A stretch of 63,830 nucleotides of DNA from JBIYSM02 sp044759095 (GTDB lineage: Bacteria; Bacillota; Bacilli; Brevibacillales; Brevibacillaceae). Below are positions 24,208 to 32,704 of this stretch, one piece after another (positions within the stretch are counted from its first letter, which is position 1; each line of letters begins with the position of its first letter). Location: positions 1 to 63,830 of the forward strand of contig NZ_JBIYSM020000023.1 of assembly GCF_044759095.2 (NCBI RefSeq), read 5' to 3'. A program made the translations under genes and the position numbers. The notes beneath the pieces are model-generated. The model did no database searches. It was given only the letters and a program-made list of their open reading frames with translations, and was not told the DNA's origin.

Positions 24208-24441
24208 CTACGCCTGTTTTCTCACTTGTTCCTGTTTCGCTTGGTTCAACAGATACATGTAGCGCTTTTCCGTCAGCTGCAAATAGTAGATGGCATCCTC
24301 CACTTCCGAGTCCTTCTCGCTCATGTCTGCGAGGTGCCGGGCATTCTGCCAGTCCATTTTCGCCTGATCCACCGCCTCTTCCAGGGAATGGCGATTCCAC
24401 CAGGCGATCTGCTGCCGTTTTTGTCTTCTCAACCACTTCAC
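24208..24441 (-). CDS. yaaL: YaaL family protein (DUF2508)
   Basis: 77-residue, highly charged helical protein; KWLRRQKRQQIAWWN, then EDAIYYLQLTEKRYMYLLNQAK fit the YaaL family. No function is known. GTG at 24441 is the start, after GGAGAA. It is conserved between recR and bofA, though here a protease gene has been placed between recR and yaaL. Confidence 0.85.
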   Translation of the reverse strand: MKWLRRQKRQQIAWWNRHSLEEAVDQAKMDWQNARHLADMSEKDSEVEDAIYYLQLTEKRYMYLLNQAKQEQVRKQA

Positions 24442-24459
24442 TTCTCCATCCTCCTTCCT

Positions 24460-25434
24460 TTAGTAAAAGTAATACAGGACCCCTGCGATATTGTTCATCG
24501 CATGAAGCAATACGGCTCCCCACAGGGATTGATAACGATGACGGAGATAGCCAAGCCCCAATCCAATGACAAAGAGTGGTGCAAACAATGCGAGATCGAT
24601 GTGCATCAACGCAAACCACAAGCTGCTGACGAGTATTCCCCAAAATGCTCCCCAACGCCGCTCAAGAAACGTCTGCACCACGCCGCGGAAGAGTAATTCT
24701 TCGGCAATGGGAACGAGAATCCCGATCACCAGAATCGATACGAGAATACTTGAAGAATCGGCTTCTTTTGCCTCTACGATTTCGTCCTGGATTTGCTGCT
24801 CTCTTTCCGACTCCAGCGACAGGTTCAGCCAATCGGCGATCGGGCCGGTTACAATGGCGTCCAGGGCAAACACAATGGCCAAAAAGAACAGAAGCAGTGC
24901 AAGCAACATCCGCTTCATCTGAACCGGCGCACGCCAACCAATGGCTTCCAGGCGTCCGCGAAACCAGACCGGTATGACAACAAGCATGAACATCTGCAGA
25001 TAGGCCGACTCCAGGAAGCTGCCTGCCGAACCTTTTGTAAAGATGGAGTGCGGCAAATACAGCCCGTACAAGAGCAGCATGCATGTGTTCAAGGCCTGCA
25101 GCCAGGCAAACACGTAAACGAGATCCGTCCCGGTCACTCCCCGTACCCATGGCACTTGAAGCCCGCTCCGCCAATCACGGAAGAGGGTGACGGCAAAACC
25201 AACGGCACAGACGAAACAGACCAGCGTCACAGTCAATACAATGAGCGACCACCACTGCCCCGGATCATCTGCAGTTGATGCCACCCAGCGCCCGTCACTT
25301 CCCTGGAAAAAACGGATCATCGACAATTCTGACAACATCATGGCGAAATAGCTGACGAACAACACAACTGCCCACGGCCTTGACTTGCGCCTCTCCGTTC
25401 TTCCCCACAGCTGAAGCCCCGGTCCAGTTTGCAT
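24460..25434 (-). CDS. CPBP family intramembrane metalloprotease
   Basis: 324 residues with about eight transmembrane segments. The CAAX-protease/bacteriocin-processing motifs are PIAEELLFRG (EExxxR), LWFALMHID and LLHAMNNI near the C terminus. Bacterial members process peptides or proteins within the membrane, with unknown substrate here. A charged stretch of about 25 residues (ESEREQQIQDEIVEAKEAD) divides the two membrane blocks. The ATG at 25434 has GTGAGGAA upstream. The gene is not part of the B. subtilis order, so it is a lineage-specific insertion. Confidence 0.9.
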   Translation of the reverse strand: MQTGPGLQLWGRTERRKSRPWAVVLFVSYFAMMLSELSMIRFFQGSDGRWVASTADDPGQWWSLIVLTVTLVCFVCAVGFAVTLFRDWRSGLQVPWVRGVTGTDLVYVFAWLQALNTCMLLLYGLYLPHSIFTKGSAGSFLESAYLQMFMLVVIPVWFRGRLEAIGWRAPVQMKRMLLALLLFFLAIVFALDAIVTGPIADWLNLSLESEREQQIQDEIVEAKEADSSSILVSILVIGILVPIAEELLFRGVVQTFLERRWGAFWGILVSSLWFALMHIDLALFAPLFVIGLGLGYLRHRYQSLWGAVLLHAMNNIAGVLYYFY

Positions 25435-25484
25435 TTCCTCACGCTCCTACTTCCACTCTATGTCTCGTCCAACCAAAAAAGTCG

Positions 25485-25513
25485 CAAAAAAAGACAGGAC
25501 ACACCTGTCTTTT
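25485..25513 (-). terminator. Terminator after recR
   Basis: AAGACAGGTGTG and its partner CCTGTCTTTTTTT form a hairpin with a T7 run. Confidence 0.85.
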
Positions 25514-25521
25514 CACACCTT

Positions 25522-26118
25522 TTACAATTCTCTGCGGCCTTCCAGGGCCTTGGTCAACGTTACCTCGTCCGCATACTCCAGGTCACCGCCGACCGGCAAG
25601 CCGTGGGCAATTCGCGTCACCTTTATGCCAAACGGCTTGATCAAACGGGAGATGTACATGGCCGTCGCTTCCCCCTCGATGTTCGGGTTGGTGGCCAGGA
25701 TCACCTCTTTCACTTGCTCGTCGCTCAACCGTTTGAGCAGATCAGGTATGCGGATGTCTTCCGGCCCGATGCCGTCCATGGGAGAAATGGCGCCGTGGAG
25801 CACGTGATAGTACCCTTCGTACTCTCGTGTCTTTTCCATCGCCACCACGTCCTTCGGCTCCTGTACCACACAGATGACGGAGCCGTCCCGCCGTTTGTCG
25901 CTGCAGATGTGGCACGGATCGACGTCCGTGATGTTGTTGCATACAGAGCAGTAGTGCAGCTGGCGTTTGGCGTTGACCAGCGCCTTGGCCAAATCGAGGA
26001 CGTCGTCTTCCTTCATGCTTAGCACGAAAAACGCCAGGCGTCCTGCCGTTTTCGGACCGATGCCTGGCAACTTCATAAACCCTTCAATCAGTTTCGATAT
26101 CGGTTCGGGATAGAACAT
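25522..26118 (-). CDS. recR: Recombination mediator RecR
   Basis: 198 residues. Helix-hairpin-helix LPGIGPKTAGRLAF, a four-cysteine zinc finger (CSVCNNITDVDPCHIC) and a TOPRIM domain (VVQEPKDV, ILATNPNIEGEATA) are in order. With RecFO it loads RecA on gapped DNA. The ATG at 26118 follows AAGGAG. It is 37 nt downstream of ebfC. Confidence 0.97.
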   Translation of the reverse strand: MFYPEPISKLIEGFMKLPGIGPKTAGRLAFFVLSMKEDDVLDLAKALVNAKRQLHYCSVCNNITDVDPCHICSDKRRDGSVICVVQEPKDVVAMEKTREYEGYYHVLHGAISPMDGIGPEDIRIPDLLKRLSDEQVKEVILATNPNIEGEATAMYISRLIKPFGIKVTRIAHGLPVGGDLEYADEVTLTKALEGRREL

Positions 26119-26155
26119 GTCTCTTATACTCCTTCAGGTGCTGCCTGTTCAGGCT

Positions 26156-26467
26156 CTAAAACAATCCCGGGATGTTCATTCCTCCGGTGAAGCGGCCCAT
26201 CTCTTTTCCGATCATGTCATCCGCATTTCGCAGCGCGTCGTTTACGGCCGTCAGCACAAGATCCTGCAGCATCTCCACATCGTCCGGATCGACTACTTCC
26301 GCCTTGATGGCGATGTCCACGATCTGTTTGTGACCGTTTGCCTTTACCACCACGGCGCCGCCGCCCGCAGAACCCTCGACGATCTTCTCTTTCAGGCCTT
26401 CCTGGGCTTTCTGCATTTCTTCCTGCATCTTTTTCACCTGGCGCATCATTTGTTGCATGTTTTTCAT
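26156..26467 (-). CDS. ebfC: Nucleoid-associated protein YbaB/EbfC family
   Basis: 103 residues. An N-terminal Met-rich helix (KNMQQMMRQVKKMQEEMQKA), a central glycine strand (GSAGGGAVVVKANGH) and a C-terminal helix with GRFTGGMNIPGLF fit YbaB/EbfC. These dimers bind DNA without strong sequence preference. AGGAGG precedes the ATG. The dnaX-ebfC-recR order is conserved across Bacillota. Confidence 0.96.
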   Translation of the reverse strand: MKNMQQMMRQVKKMQEEMQKAQEGLKEKIVEGSAGGGAVVVKANGHKQIVDIAIKAEVVDPDDVEMLQDLVLTAVNDALRNADDMIGKEMGRFTGGMNIPGLF

Positions 26468-26497
26468 GTGGATTTCCTCCTTGTCGTTTTCCTGTGT

Positions 26498-28201
26498 CTA
26501 TTCCTTTACTTCCACCAGTGCTTCGCCGACTAGCTTGATCGCCTCAGCGACGAACGGGTCCTGCTCTTCCGCCTGATCCGACCCATCCGCCGTGCCGGCC
26601 TGCTGCTGGACACTCTGCCACTCTTCCTCCATGACGGAAAGAAGCTGCATGGGTCTTCCCAGCACGCCCTGCATCACCCGCTCGACAATTCCTTTAAGCT
26701 CAGGCTCCATGGTTTTTTCACAGTGAATGGGGCTGGAAAAAGTGACAATGACCGCATCGCGGCTGGCCGCTGCCGGCTGACCGTTAACCAGCCATGCCTG
26801 ATACTGAATCTTTACCTTTTTTACTTCCGTCAATATCTGGCTCCACTGACCCCGAAGCTGACGAGTCAAGTTCTCGTCGATCGACCTGGCCGCTTCCCGT
26901 ACTTTGTTCATTGGCGTGCGGGAGCTACCTCCTGATGCGGCAGAGGCGATCCGTCTCGGTTCCCGGCTCCGCGGCTCTTCGCTTTTCGCTGCGGTCGGCA
27001 GCGTGGTCTGACCCTGCAGGATCTGGTTCAGCTTTTCCTCCAGCTGCCGGATGCGGTTCGTCAGGGCTGCCAGCTCTTCTCCTGACGGCTCAACCGTTGG
27101 TGAGGTTTGCCGGGTCGGCTGGCACAGTTTTACCAGTGTCAGCTCCACCAAAACCCGGGAATACGTGGACCACTTTAATTGCGTCAGGGCCTGGCTTATG
27201 GTCTCGATCACGCTGTACAGGGCGGGAATGGTATACAACTCTGCCACCTGCGCAAATTGATCGTCCAGCATCTTTCGCTCCACGATCTCTTCCAGCTGCG
27301 GAGCCGTTTTTAACAACAGCATATCCCGATAGTAGTAAAGAAAATCCTGCAAAAACTGCTCCGGGTCTTTCCCCTGCACCATCACCTGATCAAACTGCTC
27401 CATCACCTTGGCGACGTCCTGTTCCGCAATCTGTCGGGCCAGAACGGAGAAGTACGCCTGGGAAACAGTGCCGGTAATTTGAATGATGTCACTCGCTTTC
27501 ACAACGTCTGCGCTGTAGCTGATCGCCTGGTCAAGCAAGCTGAGCGCGTCGCGCATCCCGCCTTCCGCCATCTTCGCAACAAGCTGCAGCGCCTGCTCCT
27601 CTGCCTGCACTCCCTGCGTCTGGCAGATGTACTGAAGGCGGCTGACCATCTCCTTCAGCGCAATCCGGTGAAAATCAAAGCGCTGGCAGCGTGAGATAAT
27701 CGTCGCCGGCAATTTGTGCGGCTCCGTCGTTGCGAGAATAAAAATGACATGGGAAGGCGGCTCTTCAAGCGTTTTCAGGAGAGCATTAAACGCCTCCGTC
27801 GTCAGCATATGCACTTCGTCGATAATGTACACCTTGTACTTGACATCGCTTGGAGCAAACTTCACCTTGTCTCGGATGTCGCGTATCTCTTCCACCCCGC
27901 GGTTGGAAGCGGCGTCAATTTCCAGGACGTCGGTCACGGAACCGTCCGTAATCGCCCGGCAGGTGGCGCACTGGTTGCACGGCTCGCCGTCGTGCGGCTG
28001 TTCGCAGTTGACCGCCTTGGCCATAATTTTGGCCGCACTGGTTTTTCCCGTTCCCCTCGGACCGTTAAACAAATAGGCATGAGAAAGCCGACCTTCACGC
28101 AGCGCATTGCGCAGTGTGGTCGTCACATGCGCTTGTCCGACAACGTCGTGAAAGGTTTGCGGTCTATATACGCGATACAGCGCGGTATAAGCCATGGCCA
28201 T
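26498..28201 (-). CDS. dnaX: DNA polymerase III subunits gamma/tau
   Basis: 567 residues. The AAA+ core has the P-loop NGPRGTGKTSAA, the zinc cysteines in CEQPHDGEPCNQCATC, the Walker B IIDEVHML and the sensor LLKTLEEPPSHVIF. A variable tau region follows residue 380. The start is the ATG at 28201 or the one two codons later; the second gives MAYTALYR, similar to B. subtilis MSYQALYR, while the first is better spaced from GGGAG. I see no obvious frameshift slippery site and do not claim a separate gamma form. Confidence 0.96.
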   Translation of the reverse strand: MAMAYTALYRVYRPQTFHDVVGQAHVTTTLRNALREGRLSHAYLFNGPRGTGKTSAAKIMAKAVNCEQPHDGEPCNQCATCRAITDGSVTDVLEIDAASNRGVEEIRDIRDKVKFAPSDVKYKVYIIDEVHMLTTEAFNALLKTLEEPPSHVIFILATTEPHKLPATIISRCQRFDFHRIALKEMVSRLQYICQTQGVQAEEQALQLVAKMAEGGMRDALSLLDQAISYSADVVKASDIIQITGTVSQAYFSVLARQIAEQDVAKVMEQFDQVMVQGKDPEQFLQDFLYYYRDMLLLKTAPQLEEIVERKMLDDQFAQVAELYTIPALYSVIETISQALTQLKWSTYSRVLVELTLVKLCQPTRQTSPTVEPSGEELAALTNRIRQLEEKLNQILQGQTTLPTAAKSEEPRSREPRRIASAASGGSSRTPMNKVREAARSIDENLTRQLRGQWSQILTEVKKVKIQYQAWLVNGQPAAASRDAVIVTFSSPIHCEKTMEPELKGIVERVMQGVLGRPMQLLSVMEEEWQSVQQQAGTADGSDQAEEQDPFVAEAIKLVGEALVEVKE

Positions 28202-28270
28202 CGACACTCCCAATCTGGTACAGTCCTGTTTCATATCTTATTTATTATACACTATCCGCTTTTGTACGTA

Positions 28271-28304
28271 CAAAGAAAACGTCCCCGCGTGCATGCCGGG
28301 GACG
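28271..28304 (-). terminator. Terminator after the histidine kinase gene
   Basis: CGTCCCCG and CGGGGACG with the loop GCATGCACG are followed by TTTTCTTTG on the minus strand. Confidence 0.85.
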
Positions 28305-28321
28305 CTTGTCTCAAACTGTTG

Positions 28322-29752
28322 TTACAGATAGGGCAGCAGGATGTGGAACGTGGTTCCATATCCTTTTGACGAAACGCGTATCTGTCCGCCGATGTCGTGA
28401 ATGATTTTTTGGCAAACGGAGAGGCCGAGTCCGGTCCCCTCTTCCTTGGTTGTAAAAAACGGGTCAAAGATCTTGTCGATGATGTAAACGGGTATGCCCG
28501 GTCCGGTGTCGCGGATATCGATGCTCACCTTGTCGCCTTCCGGGGCGATGTGGTGGGAGATGTGCAGAGTGCCCGCACCTCCCATTGCTTCAATGCCGTT
28601 TTTGCAAATATTGATAAAAACCTGCTTCAACAACTCATTGTCTCCGACGACCATCGGCAGTTTGCTGCGCGAGGCGAACTTCACCTCGATCCCGTGCAGC
28701 AGAGCCTGCGACTCGACAATCGGCATAATCTCTTCAAAGATGATGTTCAGATCGACCAACGAGTACTGCACATCCCTCGGCTTGCTCAAGAGCAAAAATT
28801 CGCTGACCAGCGAGTTGATCCGGTTGATCTCCGTCAGCATGATTTCCGTGTAGCTTCTTTCCCGCATCATCCCGTTATCGGAAAACGATTGCAGAAACAT
28901 CTGCAGGAATCCTTTGATCGAGGTGAGCGGATTGCGGATCTCATGGGCGGTTCCGGCAGCAATCTGGCCGATCATGGCCAGCCGCTCATTGCGTTCAATC
29001 TTTTGCTCAAACGAGCGGAGATTGGTGATGTCCTTAAACAAAACATAGGCGCCAACAATCTTGCCGGCTTCATCCTGAAGCGTATTGGCATCGACGATCA
29101 GCTCGTAACGCTGTTTGTTGTTGGTCCACGTGGTAGCGACATTATGTAGCTTTACGCCCTCCAACAGTTCACGCTTGATCAAGCGGTGTTCCTCGGGGAT
29201 TCCGGCAAACACCTGATCAATGTGCCGGTTCATCACCTGCGGCCGCTCAATTCCCAAGAGCTTGCAGGCCATGTGGCTGATTTCGACGATCTTAGCCTGT
29301 TCGTTGAGAATGACGACGCCCAGGCTGGTTTCGTTGGTCAGTTTTTGCAAAAAACGCTGGGACAGTGTGTAATCGATCTCTTTTGTCAGTTGGAACAAGT
29401 GAACCATGTAAAGCGGTTGATCGGCCTGCTGTACCATAATCATGGCCGGCGTTTTTCCGCTTTTGCCCTGCTTGTCCCGCCATTCGACTTCCACAGGCTG
29501 CTCCGTTTCCGCTTCTTTTTTCAACAGCTCCCTGTACAACTGCTCCATCGAACCGCGGTACGGCAGAACGACGGAAAAGGGCTTGCTGACCAGTTCCTCG
29601 TGCTGGTAGCCGGTGACATGCAGCAAACGATCGTTTGCTTCCACAATACGCCCTTCCTGATTCACTAAGAAAACGGCATTAGGTAGTTGTTGCATAAACT
29701 GTTGCATTCTCCTGGACGAACCCAGGAGATGTAAGGAAAAAGATGCGCCCAC
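28322..29752 (-). CDS. PAS-domain histidine kinase, sporulation-kinase-like
   Basis: 476 residues and no clear transmembrane segment, so probably cytosolic. Two PAS domains (about 15-110 and 135-250) precede the phosphorylated-His helix GTAHEIRNPLTSIKGFLQMF and an ATPase domain with N box (NICKNGIEAM), G1 DTGPGIP and G2 GTGLGLSV. This HisKA style is shared with B. subtilis KinA and KinE, which feed the Spo0A phosphorelay. No response regulator gene adjoins it. The start is GTG at 29752 after AAGGGGG. A role in sporulation is inference. Confidence 0.88.
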   Translation of the reverse strand: MGASFSLHLLGSSRRMQQFMQQLPNAVFLVNQEGRIVEANDRLLHVTGYQHEELVSKPFSVVLPYRGSMEQLYRELLKKEAETEQPVEVEWRDKQGKSGKTPAMIMVQQADQPLYMVHLFQLTKEIDYTLSQRFLQKLTNETSLGVVILNEQAKIVEISHMACKLLGIERPQVMNRHIDQVFAGIPEEHRLIKRELLEGVKLHNVATTWTNNKQRYELIVDANTLQDEAGKIVGAYVLFKDITNLRSFEQKIERNERLAMIGQIAAGTAHEIRNPLTSIKGFLQMFLQSFSDNGMMRERSYTEIMLTEINRINSLVSEFLLLSKPRDVQYSLVDLNIIFEEIMPIVESQALLHGIEVKFASRSKLPMVVGDNELLKQVFINICKNGIEAMGGAGTLHISHHIAPEGDKVSIDIRDTGPGIPVYIIDKIFDPFFTTKEEGTGLGLSVCQKIIHDIGGQIRVSSKGYGTTFHILLPYL

Positions 29753-29889
29753 AGTTGCCCCCCCTTACCCTCGACGTTTTTTCCCGTGCTCACCGTTCCC
29801 TTAAAAATTCTGCAAAAAATAAGGAAAAACCTGCTTTCTTACGCTGTTTTTGGGAGAAAATGTTTCGCTAGATTCCGCCATAAAGCAAC

Positions 29890-29921
29890 AAAAAACGGCA
29901 CGCCGTTTCATCGGCGTGCCG
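29890..29921 (-). terminator. Terminator of the SRP RNA gene
   Basis: CGGCACGCCG and CGGCGTGCCG with TTTTTTG on the minus strand. Confidence 0.9.
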
Positions 29922-29939
29922 CATCGTTTGTTCATATAA

Positions 29940-30210
29940 GCACCGTGCACCTATCTTCGATACATTTCATCCAAGCGTTACTCATGGCCGCGACTCAGAC
30001 CAGGCTGCCCTGCGGCACACGCGAGAATCCACTTATGGCTGCTTCCTTCCGGACCTGACCAGGTTCGCGGGTTCGCGTTGCACAGGACCCAATCCTCAAC
30101 ACCGCCGCCATAAGGCAGCCTTACATGAAAAGACCTCTGATAGGAATTCAACCCTGCTATTGCGGATTGCAGGTTACAGGGCACCGCAACCTCCCCGTCT
30201 AGCACGGCAC
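29940..30210 (-). ncRNA. scr: Signal recognition particle RNA, large Bacillus type
   Basis: About 271 nt. The conserved domain IV hairpin reads CAGGTCCGGAAGGAAGCAGC, the 5' end is GTGCCGTGCT and the 3' end GGTGCACGGT, which pair as in B. subtilis scRNA. The Alu domain is present (GGGGAGGTTGCGGTGCCCTG), so this is the long form. It lies between dnaX and tadA in the general gene order, though with many inserted genes before tadA. Confidence 0.97.
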
Positions 30211-30215
30211 CATTA

Positions 30216-30244
30216 AGAATACCAGAGAACCCATCCAATCGCAA
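30216..30244 (-). promoter_or_regulatory. SRP RNA promoter
   Basis: TTGCGA (30239-30244) and TATTCT (30216-30221) with 17 bp between them, placed so transcription begins at about 30210. Confidence 0.7.
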
Positions 30245-30323
30245 GGGAAATGCCACCCAAAACAGGCAGGATCAACCTGGGTGCCGAAATGGACACGCAA
30301 CAGGGAGTCTTTTTCAGCCTTAC

Positions 30324-31625
30324 TCAATGCGGCAAAAAGGCAAGCTGATAGGCAAACAGCAGGGCAAACACGTAAACCAGCCAGTGTACCTCTCTCCACT
30401 TCCCCTTTAGCACCTTCATGAGCGGGTAAGAAATAAAACCAAGGGCAATACCGGTGGCGATACTGGATGTCAGCGGCATGCTGACAATGACCAGAAAAGC
30501 GGGGAAGGATTCGTCCATCTCATCCCAATCAATATGGCGGACACTACCAAGCATAAGGGAACCGACAACGATCAGGGCAGGAGCCGTAATGGCGGAAATG
30601 CCGGAAATAGCGCTTACCAGCGGGCTGAAAAACGCAGAAATCCCGAACATCACGGCTACCACCACAGCGGTCAAGCCTGTCCGTCCACCCGCGGCCACCC
30701 CGGAGGCGGACTCAATGTACGCCGATGTAGGACTGGTTCCGAACATGGAGCCAACCAGGGTAGCAAGCGAATCAGCGAACAGCGCCCGCTCCGCCCGCGG
30801 CAGCTTGTTGTCCACCAATAGTCCGGCCTGTTTGCTCACCCCCAAAACCGTTCCCGTCGTGTCAAACAAGGTGACCAGAAGGAAAGAGAACACGACGGCA
30901 TACAATCCGTATTGAACGACGTCGGAAAATGCGCCGACAGGGTTGGCGACAAGCAATCCTTCCGGCAGCGAGGGTGTAGACACAAACCCTTTCTCAAACG
31001 AAAGCTGACCGGCTGCGTACGCAATCACACCGGTCACCACCATTCCCAAAAACAAGGCGCCGTTGATGTTTAGCGACCAAAAAATCAGCGTCGCCGCCAA
31101 CCCGATCAAAGCAAGCACAACGACGGGAGAGTGCAAATCGCCCAGTGTAACCAGGTTCGTCGGATGGTCGGTTACCAGGCCGGTCAGACGCAGGCCGATA
31201 AAGGCGATAAACAGACCGATCCCCGCCGTAATGGCATGCTTCAGGTTGTCCGGAATCACTTCAATCAGCCTGGAACGAAGCGGTGTCAACGACAGCAGGA
31301 CGAACAGGAGACCCGCCACAAATACAGCTGAGAAGGCGGTTGTATACGTCAGCCCTCCCCCTACCTTTACAACCGAATAGGCGAAATACGCGTTTAATCC
31401 CATTGCCGGAGCAATGGCAATCGGGTAGTTTGCCCACAATCCCATCATCAGGGTACCGACGATTGTGGCAATGATGGTCGCGGTAAACCCCTGTTCGAAG
31501 GGCACACCTGCATCAGCGAGAATCAGCGGATTGACGACCATGATGTAAGCCATCGTAAAAAAGGTCGTCAACCCCGCCAGCATCTCTTTTTTTATGAAGT
31601 TTCTCTGCTGTCCTTTTGAAAACAT
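30324..31625 (-). CDS. NCS2/AzgA-type purine permease
   Basis: 433 residues, about 12 transmembrane segments. Family motifs are TTFFTMAYIMVVNP, APAMGLNAYFAY, LFDTTGTVLGV and GTSPTSAYIESASGVAAGGRTG. B. subtilis members PbuG and PbuO carry guanine and hypoxanthine; adenine is also possible. I see no purine riboswitch in the 100 bp upstream. The ATG at 31625 follows GAGGAGA. It follows the DMT exporter gene in the same direction. Confidence 0.92.
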   Translation of the reverse strand: MFSKGQQRNFIKKEMLAGLTTFFTMAYIMVVNPLILADAGVPFEQGFTATIIATIVGTLMMGLWANYPIAIAPAMGLNAYFAYSVVKVGGGLTYTTAFSAVFVAGLLFVLLSLTPLRSRLIEVIPDNLKHAITAGIGLFIAFIGLRLTGLVTDHPTNLVTLGDLHSPVVVLALIGLAATLIFWSLNINGALFLGMVVTGVIAYAAGQLSFEKGFVSTPSLPEGLLVANPVGAFSDVVQYGLYAVVFSFLLVTLFDTTGTVLGVSKQAGLLVDNKLPRAERALFADSLATLVGSMFGTSPTSAYIESASGVAAGGRTGLTAVVVAVMFGISAFFSPLVSAISGISAITAPALIVVGSLMLGSVRHIDWDEMDESFPAFLVIVSMPLTSSIATGIALGFISYPLMKVLKGKWREVHWLVYVFALLFAYQLAFLPH

Positions 31626-31725
31626 ATGCTTTCTCCTCTTGCATCATTTGTCCAACTTTTCTATTTCACCACAAAATCTCAGATAGGAAAAGTATGCACG
31701 TCCCGCTTTGAAACTATGAGCCACC

Positions 31726-32622
31726 CTATTTGCCGCCTGCCGTCTGGCGCACCAGGGCCGACCATTCCGTGACAAAGATGCCGAGGAGCATCAAACCGAT
31801 TCCCATCGCGATCACTGCCGTTATCGGTTCCCCCCAGAGCAGCCAGGAAAACAAAAAGGCAAAGACCGCTTCGAAGGAAAGCAGCAGGCTGACGCGAGCG
31901 GGAGGCAGATATTGCTGGGCCTTGATCTGCACAATGTATGCGAGCATGGTTCCGATCAGGCAGTCAAACAGGAAAGCAAACCATCCGTATCCGGAGAGAA
32001 GGCCGGGTACAGGTTCGACCCAAACCGCAATGAACAAATCGATGATCCCTACCGCCAGTAATTGAATCATCACAAAGGAAAGCGAGTCCACTTCGGGCTG
32101 ACGGGTGTAGACAAAATCAACCAGCAGGATATGCAAAGCAAAAAAGACTGCGCAAAGAAACACCAGTCCGTCTCCTATGGAGAGGCTGGCCCACTCTCCG
32201 TCTCCGGACAGGCAGACGAGTCCGATAAACGCCAGCACGCTGCCGAGGATTGCCCCTTTTTGCACCGATACCCTTCGCCAAAGATAGTAAAAAATCGGTA
32301 CCAAAATGACATTGGTTCCCGTAATGACGCCCGCTTTTCCGGGTGTCGTCAGCTTAATGCCAATAATCTGAAGGGTAAATGCAGCACATAACACCACCCC
32401 GCATACCCAACCCCATACCCATCCTTCACGCGACGTCGTTCTGACCTGTTTCCACGCAATCAGACAAAGAATCAAGGCAGCCAGGAGAAATCGCGTTCCG
32501 GTAAAGTAAAACGGCGTTGTCTCCTCAAGCAGGTCTTTCGTGAGCACAAACGTATATCCCCAGGCCACCGCAATCAAAAACAGGGAGATGTCGGCCCACA
32601 TCCGTTGTTTTGACGTTGTCAC
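31726..32622 (-). CDS. EamA/DMT family transporter
   Basis: 298 residues with ten predicted membrane segments in two EamA repeats (LIAVAWGYTFVLTK near the start; LLSFEAVFAFLFSWLLWGEP near residue 260). Such exporters carry metabolites or amino acids; the substrate is unknown. I prefer the GTG at 32622, which has GAGGAG 7 nt upstream, over the longer reading to 32733 that overlaps the hmp 3' region. A strong hairpin in front was not seen. Confidence 0.85.
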   Translation of the reverse strand: MTTSKQRMWADISLFLIAVAWGYTFVLTKDLLEETTPFYFTGTRFLLAALILCLIAWKQVRTTSREGWVWGWVCGVVLCAAFTLQIIGIKLTTPGKAGVITGTNVILVPIFYYLWRRVSVQKGAILGSVLAFIGLVCLSGDGEWASLSIGDGLVFLCAVFFALHILLVDFVYTRQPEVDSLSFVMIQLLAVGIIDLFIAVWVEPVPGLLSGYGWFAFLFDCLIGTMLAYIVQIKAQQYLPPARVSLLLSFEAVFAFLFSWLLWGEPITAVIAMGIGLMLLGIFVTEWSALVRQTAGGK

Positions 32623-32704
32623 GTTATCACTCCTCAGCCTATCCATTTGCGAAAAACAGAAAAAATCCTCCCATTCAGAGGAGGATTTAATGACCTGCAT
32701 GATG

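Noticed and set aside
24197..24655. Long N-terminal extension of bofA
   Set aside because: It overlaps yaaL and the protease gene in another frame; BofA proteins are about 88 residues and a good ribosome site precedes the ATG at 24196.
31626..31725. Purine riboswitch before the NCS2 permease
   Set aside because: The leader is too short and lacks the conserved loop sequences.
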